Of a stretch of 64,000 nucleotides of DNA, positions 31,593-42,370 are shown piece after piece; position 1 is the first letter of the stretch; every line of letters begins with the position of its first letter. The stretch comes from Manihot esculenta (taxonomy: Eukaryota > Streptophyta > Magnoliopsida > Malpighiales > Euphorbiaceae). The notes beneath the pieces are model-generated. The model did not search any database. It was not told where the DNA came from and worked only from the letters and a program-made list of their open reading frames with translations. The position numbers and the translations under genes are program-made. The stretch covers positions 806,611 to 870,610 of the forward strand of contig NC_035177.2 in NCBI RefSeq assembly GCF_001659605.2. Direction: 5' to 3'.

Positions 31593-33198
31593 TGACTGGC
31601 GGTTGTCGAGGCCGGTCAAAAATAACCTTTCTGGTTATCAACAATCTTACAACTGTAGATAATGGTGAAAGGATCGAATCTACAGAGAATTGAAAACTTA
31701 CCTATCTTCCTTATCAAGACCAAAAGAACACACTAAAAGTAAACTGAAAGTAAATAAACTGAAAGAAAAGTAAACTGACAATAAAAGTAAAAGGGGGGTT
31801 TTGAGATTGATTTGATTGATCTCAAACTGAAAGCAATAAAAGTAAAGCGAATAATAAAAATAAAGAGAAATCAATAATGAGAAAGCTCTAGTTGAAGAAT
31901 TGGATCCACTTTAGTTGTTAGGATTAATCATTGAAACTTATGTTCTTTTGTTTGATTCAATAGATTAGTTATGGAGATGGAAAACGGCTCTCACCACCAT
32001 GTCTCTCCTTAAGATTAAATTAATTAGGGAACGTCCTCTAATTAATAACTAATCAACAAGTTGCCAAGGAATGTTCTTGAGCTTTTGGCATCTAACAAAT
32101 GTCAATTGCATTAAGAAATAGAGAGATCTAATCCTAACTACCCAAACGTATGGTGATAACGCTAGATCATGCAATTTCCTTAGTTTTTACACCAAGTATT
32201 CTTATGTTTGAACAATCCAAGTAATTACGGACTTAAAGTTTTAAGTCAAACTAACAATATATTACCTTGCAATCAAGAATCAAGTGGCCATATTGATCAT
32301 AATAACAAAGCAATAATGGAATCAAGCATGAAATTACATGAATATTGAATAAACCAAAGACAACGATGTATGTTCAGATCTCACAATCCATAAAACAACT
32401 AAAGTTTCAACCAATCTTCAACTAGAATAAAAGGTTTCAGCCATGAGTGGCTGAAACAAAAACCAAAAGCAAGAAAAGAAGAAAGAAGAGAAGGAACCAA
32501 AGTTCTGGATGGAGAAGGAGGCGTGGGCCACTTGGTCTTCTTGGAGCCGAATGGATGTGTGTGAGGGAGAAGAGGTGCGGCTGGCCTTGAAGAGGTCTTT
32601 ATATAGATTTTAGAGGCTGCCCTAGGTCTTCCTTGCTGCCCAAGTTGAGGTATTGATTGCCCAAATGCTGTCCATGCCGCCCATTGCATTAAAGAGGTGG
32701 AGCCTCTCTTTTGAAATTTGAATTTTGAATGTGTAAGGCTTAGATGGCAAGTATCTTGAGGTTTGGCTCCCTTAACAAGTTGATTTTTTAATTTCAAAAT
32801 CTGAATGTGCATCTTGAAGATTTGGCTTCTTTAATAAGGAAAAGGATTCTTGAAGATCTTGAATTTCAAACTGCTATGTTGACTGCACTTTCCTTATTTG
32901 CCACTTTTCTTATTTAACACTTTCCTTAATGAGCTGAATCTTGATTTTGAATTTTGAATTCTCTTAAGCATTTGAAATGTGAATTTCAAATTACTTTCCT
33001 TATTTGGCTCCTTTGAAGTTGCACTTGGCATGCTTGCTCTCCTTTGCTCCAATTTAGGCAGTTTTAGGGGCATTTTCACAAAACTATCTCTTTACACCAT
33101 TTTCTACAGAATAAGATTAAAATCACAAAATTAGACAGAAAAAGTGTAAATCAACATTAATAATATCATGATAAAGTGGTCTAAATTATGCTCTATCA
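31593..33198 (-). repeat. 5' LTR of D (1606 bp)
   Basis: On the minus strand TGATAGAGCA to GCCAGTCA. It aligns loosely with the 2080-bp LTR of E at both ends and around a hairpin (32434-32457). A TATA-like TATATAAA lies at 32598-32605 (minus). The base sequence next to it (TATGA, 33199-33203) would be the target duplication; its partner is outside the window. The part 32880-33080 is rich in CTTTCC (GGAAAG on the element's sense strand), as in E. Confidence 0.82.
32434..32457 (-). repeat. Perfect 9-bp hairpin in D LTR
   Basis: Stem GTTTCAGCC / GGCTGAAAC with a 6-base loop, ACTCAT in the sense of D. It lies downstream of the TATA-like box, so it would be in the leader RNA. Shared with E, where the loop reads ATGAGA. 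Confidence 0.75.
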
Positions 33199-33975
33199 TA
33201 TGATGGCTTTGGCAGGACAAGATAGCATTCCTCACCGCCCTAAGTAATATCAATCTTCTTTAAAGCTTTAGCCATCGCCATAAGAGAAGCTAAAGCCTCG
33301 TCTTCCTCTCTCCTCGGACGAACCCCATCCTTCTTTAACTTTACCCAATAGTGCCAGCTAGTTTGAAGGCGCTCAAAATCACCGACGAACGATGTCAGAG
33401 GATAAAAAACTTATTTTTCCACCATTTCAAAGAAGAAGGCATCCGGTAAAAAATGTTCAAGTACTTTTGACTGCTAAAGTACTAAAACTCCTCATTTTTA
33501 TGGGTACCTAGTAGGTATAGCTGGGAGAAAAGCGCTACACTCGAATCAATGTGATTATTAAAACACACAAACCGAAAGGCCACCAAGATTCTCCATTCAT
33601 TAGGTGAAGCTAGGCAACAGAAAGTTTGTGAAGCCGGAGTACCTACACAAAGAAGGAGTCTAAAGAAAAACGGAGACCCGCCTTCAACTGCTCCTCGAAC
33701 ATGATGATAGTATCGCTAGCAGGGATCAAATCATTAGCATGAATGGGGGGAGAATGAGCAAAATTTTCATAAGTGTCTCGAGGAATATTATAGGTGTTAT
33801 ACAAACGATCCACATCGCTATCTGAGAAGACGGACGGGATATCACTAAGAGAGCAACCTTCGTTCTCAGAGGCCTCCCTCAACGAAACAATAAGAGCTAG
33901 CACTCAGATTGGGCCATCAAAGAAGGAGCTAAAAATAAAGGCCCCGCTAGGGGAGGAAGAGCTGTTCCTATCCAT
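33199..33975 (-). pseudogene. Antisense extra ORF of a Tat-like element, degenerate
   Basis: Minus-strand remnant starting near 33975 (MDRNSSSSPSGAF). Readable pieces are DVDRLYNTYNIP, NDLIPASDTIIMFEEQLKAGLRFSLDSFF and, after a frameshift, PNEWRILVAFRFVCF. This is the pattern of the putative gypsy-type transposon domain (Pfam PF04195 family), found in many plant Ty3/gypsy-associated ORFs. Stops lie near 33903 and 33645. A sense LTR-like stretch follows at about 34290, so the ORF is antisense to its element, an arrangement known for extra ORFs of Tat-lineage elements. Its function is unknown. Element D is inserted next to it at 33198. The 3' coordinate is only the insertion point of D. Confidence 0.6.
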
Positions 33976-34289
33976 ATTAAAAAAGGGAGGGACAACAAAG
34001 TTACTGTGAAACAAGGTAACGATCGAGAAGGGAATCGTAGAATGAGTTCCTCTTAAAAACAAGTTGCAGAAAAGTGGTGCTTGGAGAAGATGATGGACCT
34101 TTACAAAGATGGTTTTAATAGCAGGCATTAAATGTGGCACGATAAACATTGCAGTAGTCATCAAAAGGATCAGTAGTCGAAGTGACGTGAGTAGTAAGAA
34201 ACCAATCACAGAGGGCCACGTGTCCTGGACCTCGATAAGAGATTTCCTCTTTGAATCTGAAAACTCGAAGACCAGTGGGGGATCTCTTA

Positions 34290-34802
34290 TGTTACACAAC
34301 ATCCACCCAAAGTAAACTATGAACTATCACTACAAGACAAAGGTCAAGTAGCAAGAATCAGACAAGTGGAAAAAGCGGTCCCACCACAGGAAACGGAGAC
34401 CCAGACACTTTAACAACCGGATTATTATCAAGACTCGCTCTCCCCTGATAGGCTGAGCCTTGACACAGAGTTACTGTTGTTAGGTACAGTCCAATATATC
34501 GCCTGTGATCGCAGGATCATCAACTTATTAGCTGGCAATACCCATTATAGGGCAACCAACCACATCATCACCAAATTTTCAGAAAATACTATATTTATCT
34601 CCATCTTCTTATAGTATAAAAGAGGAACGATCACAGAGACAAATGTACGCTATCTCTAATACTACTTAACCTCTAAGTATTCCATCACGTTCTCTCTATT
34701 CTTCAAGGTATTGACTTAGGCGTTGGAGTAGATGCCGTGGGCACCCACATCATCTCACGTTTTCTCTCTTGTAGGTTCTAGCCAATCGCAGCACAGTCTC
34801 AT
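34290..34802 (+). repeat. Truncated LTR of the Tat-like element
   Basis: A purine-rich AGTGGGGGATC (about 34274-34284) is followed by TGTTACAC. The later part has a TATA-like TATAAAAGAGG at about 34615 and GACTTAGGCGTTGGAG near 34710, resembling the transcription start and leader of Tat-type LTRs. It is cut at 34802 by the tandem array starting with element G. The start is approximate. Confidence 0.45.
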
Positions 34803-36976
34803 TGTAACGACCCAAAAATCGGACCGCCACCGGCGCTAGGATTCAAGTCGATTTAAGGTCGCCGAAACCCGTAGCAAGCCTGCTATACTCCTTGTGTACC
34901 TGTAAATCCCATACATGATCATACATTTTCTGTGAAAAGAAAACCTTTTCTCTAAACTAAGGCTCAACCTGTGCATGCACTGTCTCTGTACTACAGAACC
35001 CCTGACTAGAGCTCGCTCTAAACGGGTTAACTCATACCTGTTAAGCCTGGTTTTTCACATACTCATAAAACAGTTACATAACCAGATCATGTACATAAAA
35101 ATATTTACAATATAAAGTAACTAAGTCAAGCACAACTCTAACTATATACACAACTAGTACGTCTCTTTAATATTACATGTCCACACTATACTATTACAAA
35201 ACTCTTTTCTCTTTCTGTACCCTGCTGATCTTCCCTTGTACACTGATCCTGCAAGACCGGGATTAAGGGAGTGGGATGAGCTCTATAGCCCAGTGAGTAG
35301 AACAATAAAATAAGTTATGAAACATGCGCTCATGTAATGCATCACAGCACAAGTAATCACATCATCTCGGGTGGTCATGTCCCCAAATAGTCCCAGTATC
35401 CTATCCTCGTGCCAGGGCGTAGAATGGGCTCCTGGTCTTCCTGTACACAACATTTGATACTTACCATATACCGTGCCAGGGCGTAGACTGGGCACCTGGT
35501 CTTTCTACCGTGCCAGGGCGTAGAATGGGCACCTGGTCTTCCTCAGGAACTATTGGATCATCCACTAGCACCCACACAACACAATAATAGAAATGCAATG
35601 CAATATATTCGTGATTTCTAATGCAATCAACCTATTGCATCATCATGGTGTATGAAATATGCTAAAAGCGTTTCTTTTCTCAATTAAAAGTGAATTAAGT
35701 TCAGTTCCACTCACCTCTGGCTATCTCTGGACTGACTCTGCAAATTCTGAAGCAGTACTCACTGCTGCTCTCTTTGGTTCCTCTGGTCTGTGCCTACACA
35801 GATGGTCTCAAATGAGGGACCAAACTAGCTCAAGAACATCTCTATAAAACTCCCCAAGAATCCCCTTAGACACCCTAAAACAATCATGCAAAACATGCAA
35901 AGGAAGGCTGGACAGGGCACTTTCGGCGGTAGGTTCGGCAGCCGAAAGTCCTCTCCAGAGCCGAAACTCATGCACCTTCGGCGGCCGAATCTCTACTTTC
36001 GGCAGCCGAACCCTTTCTGGGGCAAGTTTCAGGGGCTGAAAGGCACTCCAGAGACGAAAGTCCACAATCTTTGGCGGCACCTTCGGCGGCCGAAACTCCC
36101 CTCTAGAGCCGAAAGTCCAAACTCTCGGGGGCAAGCTTAGGCAACCGAAGCCACCTCCTCAGCATGTTCGGTGGCCGATCCTTCCTTCGGCGGCCGAAGC
36201 TGGGTTCATCAAGAGGACAGAACCTTGCTCTGCCTCACGCCAAAACACTCCAAACTTTCCCAAACTCAAACACCACAATTCCTCACCACACATATACTCA
36301 AGTATATGCACAAAAAGGTCAAAAACTACCTAAAAACCCCAACAAACAACATAGCATAACACATAAACATGTTCTTATCACCAAAACACCAAAAAATACC
36401 CTATTTATGCTAACCATGCAACTCTACCCAAAAATTCCATAAAACCTCCATAAATCAAAACAAGAAGTTCAGGATCTTCACTTACCTCTTGGAAACAAGA
36501 AGATGAATGATCCTAGCGTGGAGATATGGAGCAACTCTCCTTCAACCTCTCCAAACTTCAAAACTTGAGTTTTTAGCTCAAAACCTTCAAAATAACATTA
36601 AAATCAATCAAAACTTTGCAAGATTTGATAAACACAAGAAGCATACCTAAGGAAAGCATGGTCTCACCTCTGAAAGTGAAAAGATAAGCTCATCTTATCC
36701 TTTAACCGACTGAGGGCCTTTTATAGGTGGCTGGCCAGACCACCTTCGGCGGCCTAACGTGAAACCACAAGCCATGCATGTTCGGCGGCCGAACTTTCAC
36801 CTTTGGCGGCCGAACCTAGCTTTTCATCCTTGATGCTTTTCTTTCAAAACTTCATTACTATAAAACATACTAAAAGACTTTAGAAAAAACATAATTCTTC
36901 CCTTCTAGAGAATTTTGACATCCTGGATTCTACCGGAAAGTAGAATTCTGATGCCGGACTCTAGCCGGGTATTACA
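34803..36976 (-). repeat. 3' LTR of G (second subfamily, 2174 bp)
   Basis: TGTAACGACC to GGGTATTACA on the + strand. Contains mini-exon 35715-35793 with ACTCAC beside it, donor complement near 36484, palindromes near 35925-36200 and 36775-36825, and three copies of a GTGCCAGGGCGTAGA unit at about 35408-35520. More similar to the solo LTR at 53529 than to the LTR at 48863. Confidence 0.9.
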
Positions 36977-37051
36977 TTCTCCCTCCCTTAAGAACATTCG
37001 TCCCCAAATGTTCCTCAAACAACTAAACACATAAAAGGAGGAAAACTAACC

Positions 37052-37892
37052 TCAAAACAGATATGGATACTGTTGGAGCATAGACTCCTGTGTCTCCCAG
37101 GTGCACTCTTCTAAATTATTGTGGTTCCACAGGACTTTCACCATCGGAATTTCCTTGTTCCTTAGCTGCCTGATCTGCGTGTCTAAGATCCGTACTGGCT
37201 GCTCTATATAAGTGAGATCTCCAAGAATCTCCACATCAGGCTCACTAAGAACCTGATTCGGATCTGATACAAACTTCCGTAACATAGAAACGTGAAATAC
37301 CGGGTGAATTCTCTCCATAGAAGCAGGTAAATCCAGCTTATACGACACATTCCCGATCTTCTGCAAGATCTCAAAGGGTCCAATGTACCGTGGAGCTAAC
37401 TTACCTTTTCTTCCAAAATGAACCACTCCTTTCATTGGAGACACCTTCAGTAATACCATATCACCCTCCTGAAACTCTATCTGCTTCCTGCGAACGTCTG
37501 CGTAGCTTTTCTGCCTACTCTGAGCAGTTCTGATTCTCTCTCTGATTATGGGCACCGCTCTACTGGTAATCTCTACTAACTCTGGCCCTGCAAGAGCCTT
37601 CTCTCCCACTTCTTCCCAGCAAACAGGTGATCTGCACTTTCTTCCATACAAAGCTTCATAAGGTGCCATCCCGATGCTAGCATGATTGCTGTTATTGTAG
37701 GCAAACTCTACCAAAGGTAGATGCTGCCTCCAAGAACCGCCAAAATCTAACACACACATTCTGAGCATATCCTCTATGGTCTGGATGGTCCTCTCTGACT
37801 GTCCATCAGTTTGTGGATGGAAAGCAGTGCTAAAATCCAACCTCGTGCCCATCGTACTCTGCAGACTCCGCCAAAACCTGGAGGTGAACTGG
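37052..37892 (-). pseudogene. G: integrase C-terminal half and chromodomain
   Basis: 266 open codons ending at TAA 37052: [11 protein letters not shown], the C-terminal integrase region and a chromodomain ending QQYPYLF. It is in frame with the rest of G when E and one copy of its duplication are removed. Compared with H the DNA here is about 88% identical by eye, whereas the part of G right of E is about 97%. No stop within this half. Confidence 0.88.
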
Positions 37893-38047
37893 TGACAAAG
37901 CGCATTTTAGGCCATATTATCATGATCTTAATGATGTTTATTTGCACAGTTTCTGCCTAATTTGGTTGTTTTGTTCATGTTCTTCAGAAACTAGGTGTGA
38001 AAAGACATTCTGGAGAAAATGTGGTTAAAACTGCCAAAAAGTGCCAA

Positions 38048-38490
38048 ATATGGAAAGTTCCAGAAAAGGAAAGTTTTCATATATGGAAAGTTCCAAATAA
38101 GGAAAGTTTCATATATGGAAAGTGCCAAACAAGGAAAGAGTCAAAGAGCGCAGCCAGCAAACTGTCCGAAATTCGAACTGCAGAATCCTTCCTGCCTTGT
38201 TTAGAATGTGTGCCAAGAAAGGAAAGTCTTCAAATAAGGCAAGTTTTCAGAAAAGGAAAGTCTTCAAATGAGGAAAGTGCAGAGGCAAAAGCAAATAAGG
38301 AAAGCTCAGTCAGAGGATTATTTAAAATTCAAATCACAGATATTTCTTTCCTTATTCAAAGATGTGCACATACTGCAGCAGTCATATCTTCCAATTTAGG
38401 CAGCAAGATCTCATGAAGGCACACTTGCCTCTTCTGCGTTCAGCGTTTAAAATTCAAACGAAGGCTCCACCTGAAAAGGAAAGACTTGGC
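38048..38490 (+). repeat. GGAAAG motif cluster in E LTR
   Basis: GGAAAG, often as GGAAAGTTCC or AAGGAAAGT, recurs about eleven times in 440 bp upstream of the TATA box. AAAG is the core of plant Dof sites. The repeat in the other LTR is at 42526-42968. Confidence 0.65.
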
Positions 38491-39008
38491 AGATCCACTT
38501 TCCCTCTTGCATTCAATGACTGCGCACTACTTGCCTTCTGCAACATGATCTGCGCACCACTCTCTATTCAGGAAGGAGATCTCTATGCACTTTGCCTTCA
38601 TACAGTCCAGATTCATAATTCAATAGAGGATCCATCTAAATAGGAAGTTTGGACAGCAAATATTTCCTATACAGTGCTGTCCGCGCGCCTACCTCTTCTG
38701 CAAAGCCTGATCCGCGCGCCTCCTTCCCTTTCAGTGCTATCCGCGCGCATGCCTCTCTCCTGCAGAGCAAGCCACGACTTTTCTTCCTCTATTGGCATCC
38801 TTGGATCGCTCTTCCTTCCTTTTCAGACACAAGGTACGCTCCTTTCCTATTCTGAAAGCCATCTGCGCGCACCTGCCTTCTGAAGTGCATGCACTACGAT
38901 TCTTTCCTCTTTTGCAACAACTTGGGCAGCAAGTTGCAAGGGCAGCATCTACACTAATTAGGAAGCAACTTGGGCAGCCTCTACACACCTAGGGCAGCAT
39001 CTAGAGGC

Positions 39009-39016
39009 TATAAAAA
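39009..39016 (+). promoter_or_regulatory. TATA box of E LTR
   Basis: TATAAAAA within GGCTATAAAAACC, about 120 bp before the hairpin. Same in the second LTR near 43487. Confidence 0.65.
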
Positions 39017-39132
39017 CCTCTCTTCAAGGCAGCCACGAGTTGGCCTTCTTTCCCCCTTCTCCTAGGCTTCGGTCAAGCACTTTTCTCCTTCTTCTTCTTC
39101 TTTTCTTCTTCTTTTATTTTATTTTCTGTTTT

Positions 39133-39156
39133 GTTTCAGCCATGAGAGGCTGAAAC
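39133..39156 (+). repeat. Perfect 9-bp hairpin in E LTR leader
   Basis: Stem GTTTCAGCC / GGCTGAAAC, loop ATGAGA, followed by CTTTTATTC. The flanks match D in the same sense but the loop matches the reverse complement of the D loop with one mismatch. Confidence 0.75.
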
Positions 39157-39976
39157 CTTTTATTCTAGTTGAAGATCAAGTGAAGCTTTAGTTGTATTGT
39201 GGATTGAGAGACTTGGACATTCATTGTTTTACCTTTTGTTATTCAATATTCTTGTGATTTCATGCTTAAGGATATTATTGCTTTGTTATTTAAGATCTCC
39301 ATTGATTTTTGTTGCAAAGTGATATATTGTTGTTTTGAATGATTTTAAGTCCGTATTTGCTTGAATCGTTTGAACATAAGAACACTTGGTGCACAACCAA
39401 GGAAATTGCATGATCTAGTGTTGTCTCCATGCATGTGGGTGACTAGAATTGGTTCTCTCCATTACTTTATGCGATTGACTTTTGCAAAAGGCCTAAGGCT
39501 CAAAGACGTTCTTTGGCAATTGTTAATTAGTAATTGATTGGTGGACTTTCCCTAATTAATTTAATCTAAAAGAGAGACTATGGATGTGAGAAGCTTCTTC
39601 AATCTCCATGGCCAATTTATTGAATCAACAAAGGAACTTTTGAGTCAATGATCAATCCCATCAACTAAAGTGGATCTAAATCTTCAACTAGAGCTTTTAC
39701 CATCATTGTTTTACCCTCAATTTACTTTCTGCTTACTTTTTAATTACTCTTTTCATTAGCTTAATCAAATCAATCTCAATACCCCCATTTTTACTTTACA
39801 TGCACTTGCACTTTCTTTTCTTTTCTGCTCTCTTTAATTTGGTCTATTCAAGGAAGGTAAACGAGTATCAATTCCCTGTGGATACGATCCTCTTACCACT
39901 GTCTACAATTTTAATATTGTTGGTAGTTAAACAGGTTATTTATTTTGACCGGCTTCGACAACCGTTCTGTCAAAAT

Positions 39977-39994
39977 TGGCGCCGTTGCCGGGGA
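39977..39994 (+). other. Primer-binding site of E, Asp tRNA
   Basis: TGGCGCCGTTGCCGGGGA, four bases after the LTR. It is the exact complement of the 3' end of plant Asp tRNA (18 of 18 by memory of the tRNA). Confidence 0.88.
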
Positions 39995-40149
39995 GTTGAT
40001 CTAACTTGTTTACTTTTCTTTCAGGACCTGATCTGCACTGCGAAGAACACCTTATTGCAGAACTGAAAAAAAAATTAATAAAAAAAAAAGAGAGAGAGCA
40101 CTCCATCGCAGACCACACTTCTGAAACATCTCAATTGCACATCTGAATC

Positions 40150-41292
40150 ATGGATGAGGTAAGTAGATCTGATCTTTCTCTTCTAACATCTTTATTGAAA
40201 GATTTAACCATAGAACAAGACGCGGTAAGTACACCTTTTCGCCTTGCGGAACTTTATGAACAAATTGCTGCTATGAGAAGTTTTGTTATAGACCAAGCTG
40301 AACTAGCTTTTGAAGAACAACTCCAACAAGTACATGCATGTGAAAGATTCTATGGACAGCCGAGATATGCAATACCTGAAGATACCAGAACTAATCTTTA
40401 TAAGATGTTGGAGACTTTGCAAAATGTCCAACAAGACGTGGATCGAATAGCCGCCAAATGGAGAGCAGGCATGGTAAGAAAAGAGGAAGAGCTCCAAGAT
40501 GGTGAGACAGATGATGAAAGTTGGCAAGTACAAGTGCAAGCTGCTGAAGAGGCACAACCAGAAAACTGTTTGTTCAACCCAACTGATCAAACAGAACCTG
40601 TTATTGATTTAGATGTCATTGATTATTTGAGCAAAGATGTTTTTTATATGAATCAAGATGATATTCTAAACAATGATCCTTGCAGGGAAGAGAGCCAGAA
40701 AGATCCAGAACAAAAAGAAACTGACTGTTGCATCCAACAGGTGGACTGTAGCCATGCGCAGAACAAGGGGGAGTCAATCGCACCTCTTCAGACCAATCTT
40801 GCGCAAGAAGGAGTACATGAAAGCCTTTCAGATGCGTCCTTTCAGTTTCCATCGCAGATGAGCTCCTCCAGTCCTCCCTTTCAGTCAGATCTTGCGCAAA
40901 AGGAGGAAACTGAAACCAATTCAGCCATTCATCCAATGCAACCAGCCCATGCACACAATGAAAATGAAGAACTCCAAGATCCAAAACCAAAGGAGCATGC
41001 AGATCTATGCTTGCCCAAACCGCCAGATAAGGTAGAGTTTGTTTTGCCTGAATTCAGTGCCATGTTGCAGACATCTATGAGGAAACATGAATTGGAATTC
41101 AAAATGTTGCCAAATAATCTCAAAAATGCAAACATAAGGGCAAGAGGCACACCTCATCTGAAAGAGGAGAAACTGATCATGTTACTTCATGAGTACATGA
41201 AAGAAAGAGGATGGGTTATGACCAAAGCAAAAGGCATGCTACACTTTGTTCTTAATTCTGTGGGGACTCTTTTCCCTTCCCCAATTACTTGA
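40150..41292 (+). CDS. 380-residue ORF of element E, unknown function
   Basis: ATG 40150 to TGA 41290-41292, open throughout, the only sizeable ORF between the LTRs of E. Residues 1-110 (MDEVSRSDLSLL) look helical and have no family I recognise. Residues 110-160 are acidic. About 160-190 (VIDYLSKDVFYMNQDDIL, DPCREES) match the protease-integrase linker of D. The middle, 190-290, is Gln/Ser/Pro-rich with repeated HAQ/LAQE strings. The C-terminal 90 residues (from LPEFSAMLQ to LNSVGTLF) form another possibly folded, Lys-rich part. No zinc knuckle, protease or RT motif. It may have arisen by fusion when gag-pol was deleted. It could be a packaging or Gag-like helper, or be under no selection. 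Intactness may only reflect youth. Confidence 0.65.
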   Translation: MDEVSRSDLSLLTSLLKDLTIEQDAVSTPFRLAELYEQIAAMRSFVIDQAELAFEEQLQQVHACERFYGQPRYAIPEDTRTNLYKMLETLQNVQQDVDRIAAKWRAGMVRKEEELQDGETDDESWQVQVQAAEEAQPENCLFNPTDQTEPVIDLDVIDYLSKDVFYMNQDDILNNDPCREESQKDPEQKETDCCIQQVDCSHAQNKGESIAPLQTNLAQEGVHESLSDASFQFPSQMSSSSPPFQSDLAQKEETETNSAIHPMQPAHAHNENEELQDPKPKEHADLCLPKPPDKVEFVLPEFSAMLQTSMRKHELEFKMLPNNLKNANIRARGTPHLKEEKLIMLLHEYMKERGWVMTKAKGMLHFVLNSVGTLFPSPIT

Positions 41293-42370
41293 GGCAACTT
41301 GCCAAGTGGATCGCACCATGCAACACCACACCAGGGGAGTACTCAGTTTCCTTTGTTCTTTTATGTTTTCTATACATTGAGGACAATGCATGATTTAGGT
41401 GTGGGGGTGCGGATCTCTGAAATTTTTAATTTTTTGCTTTAGACACATTTTTTCTTTCAGTTTGCATTTTCCTTTCAGTTTTTTTTCCTTTCAGTTTTCT
41501 TCCTTTCAGATTTCCTTTCAGATTCATGCTTTGCGTTTTGCTTTCAGTTTTTTAAAATTTTTCATTTTTTCTTGCTTTCAATAACACACTCATCCACAAT
41601 CTTCTTCTTGATTTGCTTTACTCAAACTGAACAAACTATGTTGAATGAACTTTCTCTCCATGACCCCATTGATGTGATGACTCTTTAAACCTAGGTTGAA
41701 TCAATTGCAATAAGATGTATTCATGTTTGGGAATTGCTTTTGAATTGAATCCTTGAGCTTGCCATGGTGAAAAACATACTGATGACCCTCAACTGATGAG
41801 AATAAATTGAAATTGTGTGAATGAACTTAATGTGACTTGTTAGCAATTGGTGTTGATTTGCCCAAATCATTGAGAAAAGAAATTCAGAAAAGGCCTAGAC
41901 TTCATAAGCACAATGTGAAAACTGTTCCAATGGTCAACAGACTATGAACAGAGCTAGTAGCCACTTGGACAGGTGACCAACTGAGTAACTGGGGGTGGGT
42001 ATCACCAATATGTACCTTCACGTCAAAAGGTTGGTGACTTTTCCAAGCAAGTTTAAAGTGCAAAAAGGCTGAATTAAGTACTTCAAGGTAAGGGCAAGCC
42101 ACTCTGAAAGCTAGATTAAGTCTTTGAATGAACAAGAACTAATGCATGTATGATCTCTCTCTTGAGGAAAACCAATCCTAACCATGGTAAGTAAAGGGAA
42201 ACAAGGAAAGAGGTAAGTAACCTTGATGCATACATTCTTTATTGCAATGATTCAAAATAGGGGTCTAGAGTAAGAGCTTAAGTAGACATAAAGGATCTAA
42301 GTGAAGAGAGTTTGTTCAACTGTGTTTGTTTGCTTGAGGACAAGCAAAGGGTTAGGTGTGGGTGAACTGG
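41293..42370 (+). other. 3' non-coding region of E
   Basis: No ORF of note. Six CTTTCAG strings lie at 41454-41547 in T-rich DNA. GATTTAGGTGTGGGG near 41392 and TTAGGTGTGGGTGAACTGG just before the 3' LTR are the probable polypurine-like priming region. The same region, in reverse and diverged, is 13948-14890 of D. Confidence 0.7.

Larger units (their letters stand above)
37893..39972 (+). repeat. 5' LTR of E (2080 bp)
   Basis: TGACAAAGCG to CGTTCTGTCA. Contains about eleven GGAAAG motifs at 38048-38490, four CGCGCGC patches at 38680-38870, TATA box at 39009-39016 (TATAAAAA) and the leader hairpin at 39133-39156. Confidence 0.94.

Noticed and set aside
40150..41292. The E ORF as a captured host gene
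   Set aside because: It lies between primer site and 3' LTR, has no intron, and part of it matches the D element, so retroelement origin is better supported.
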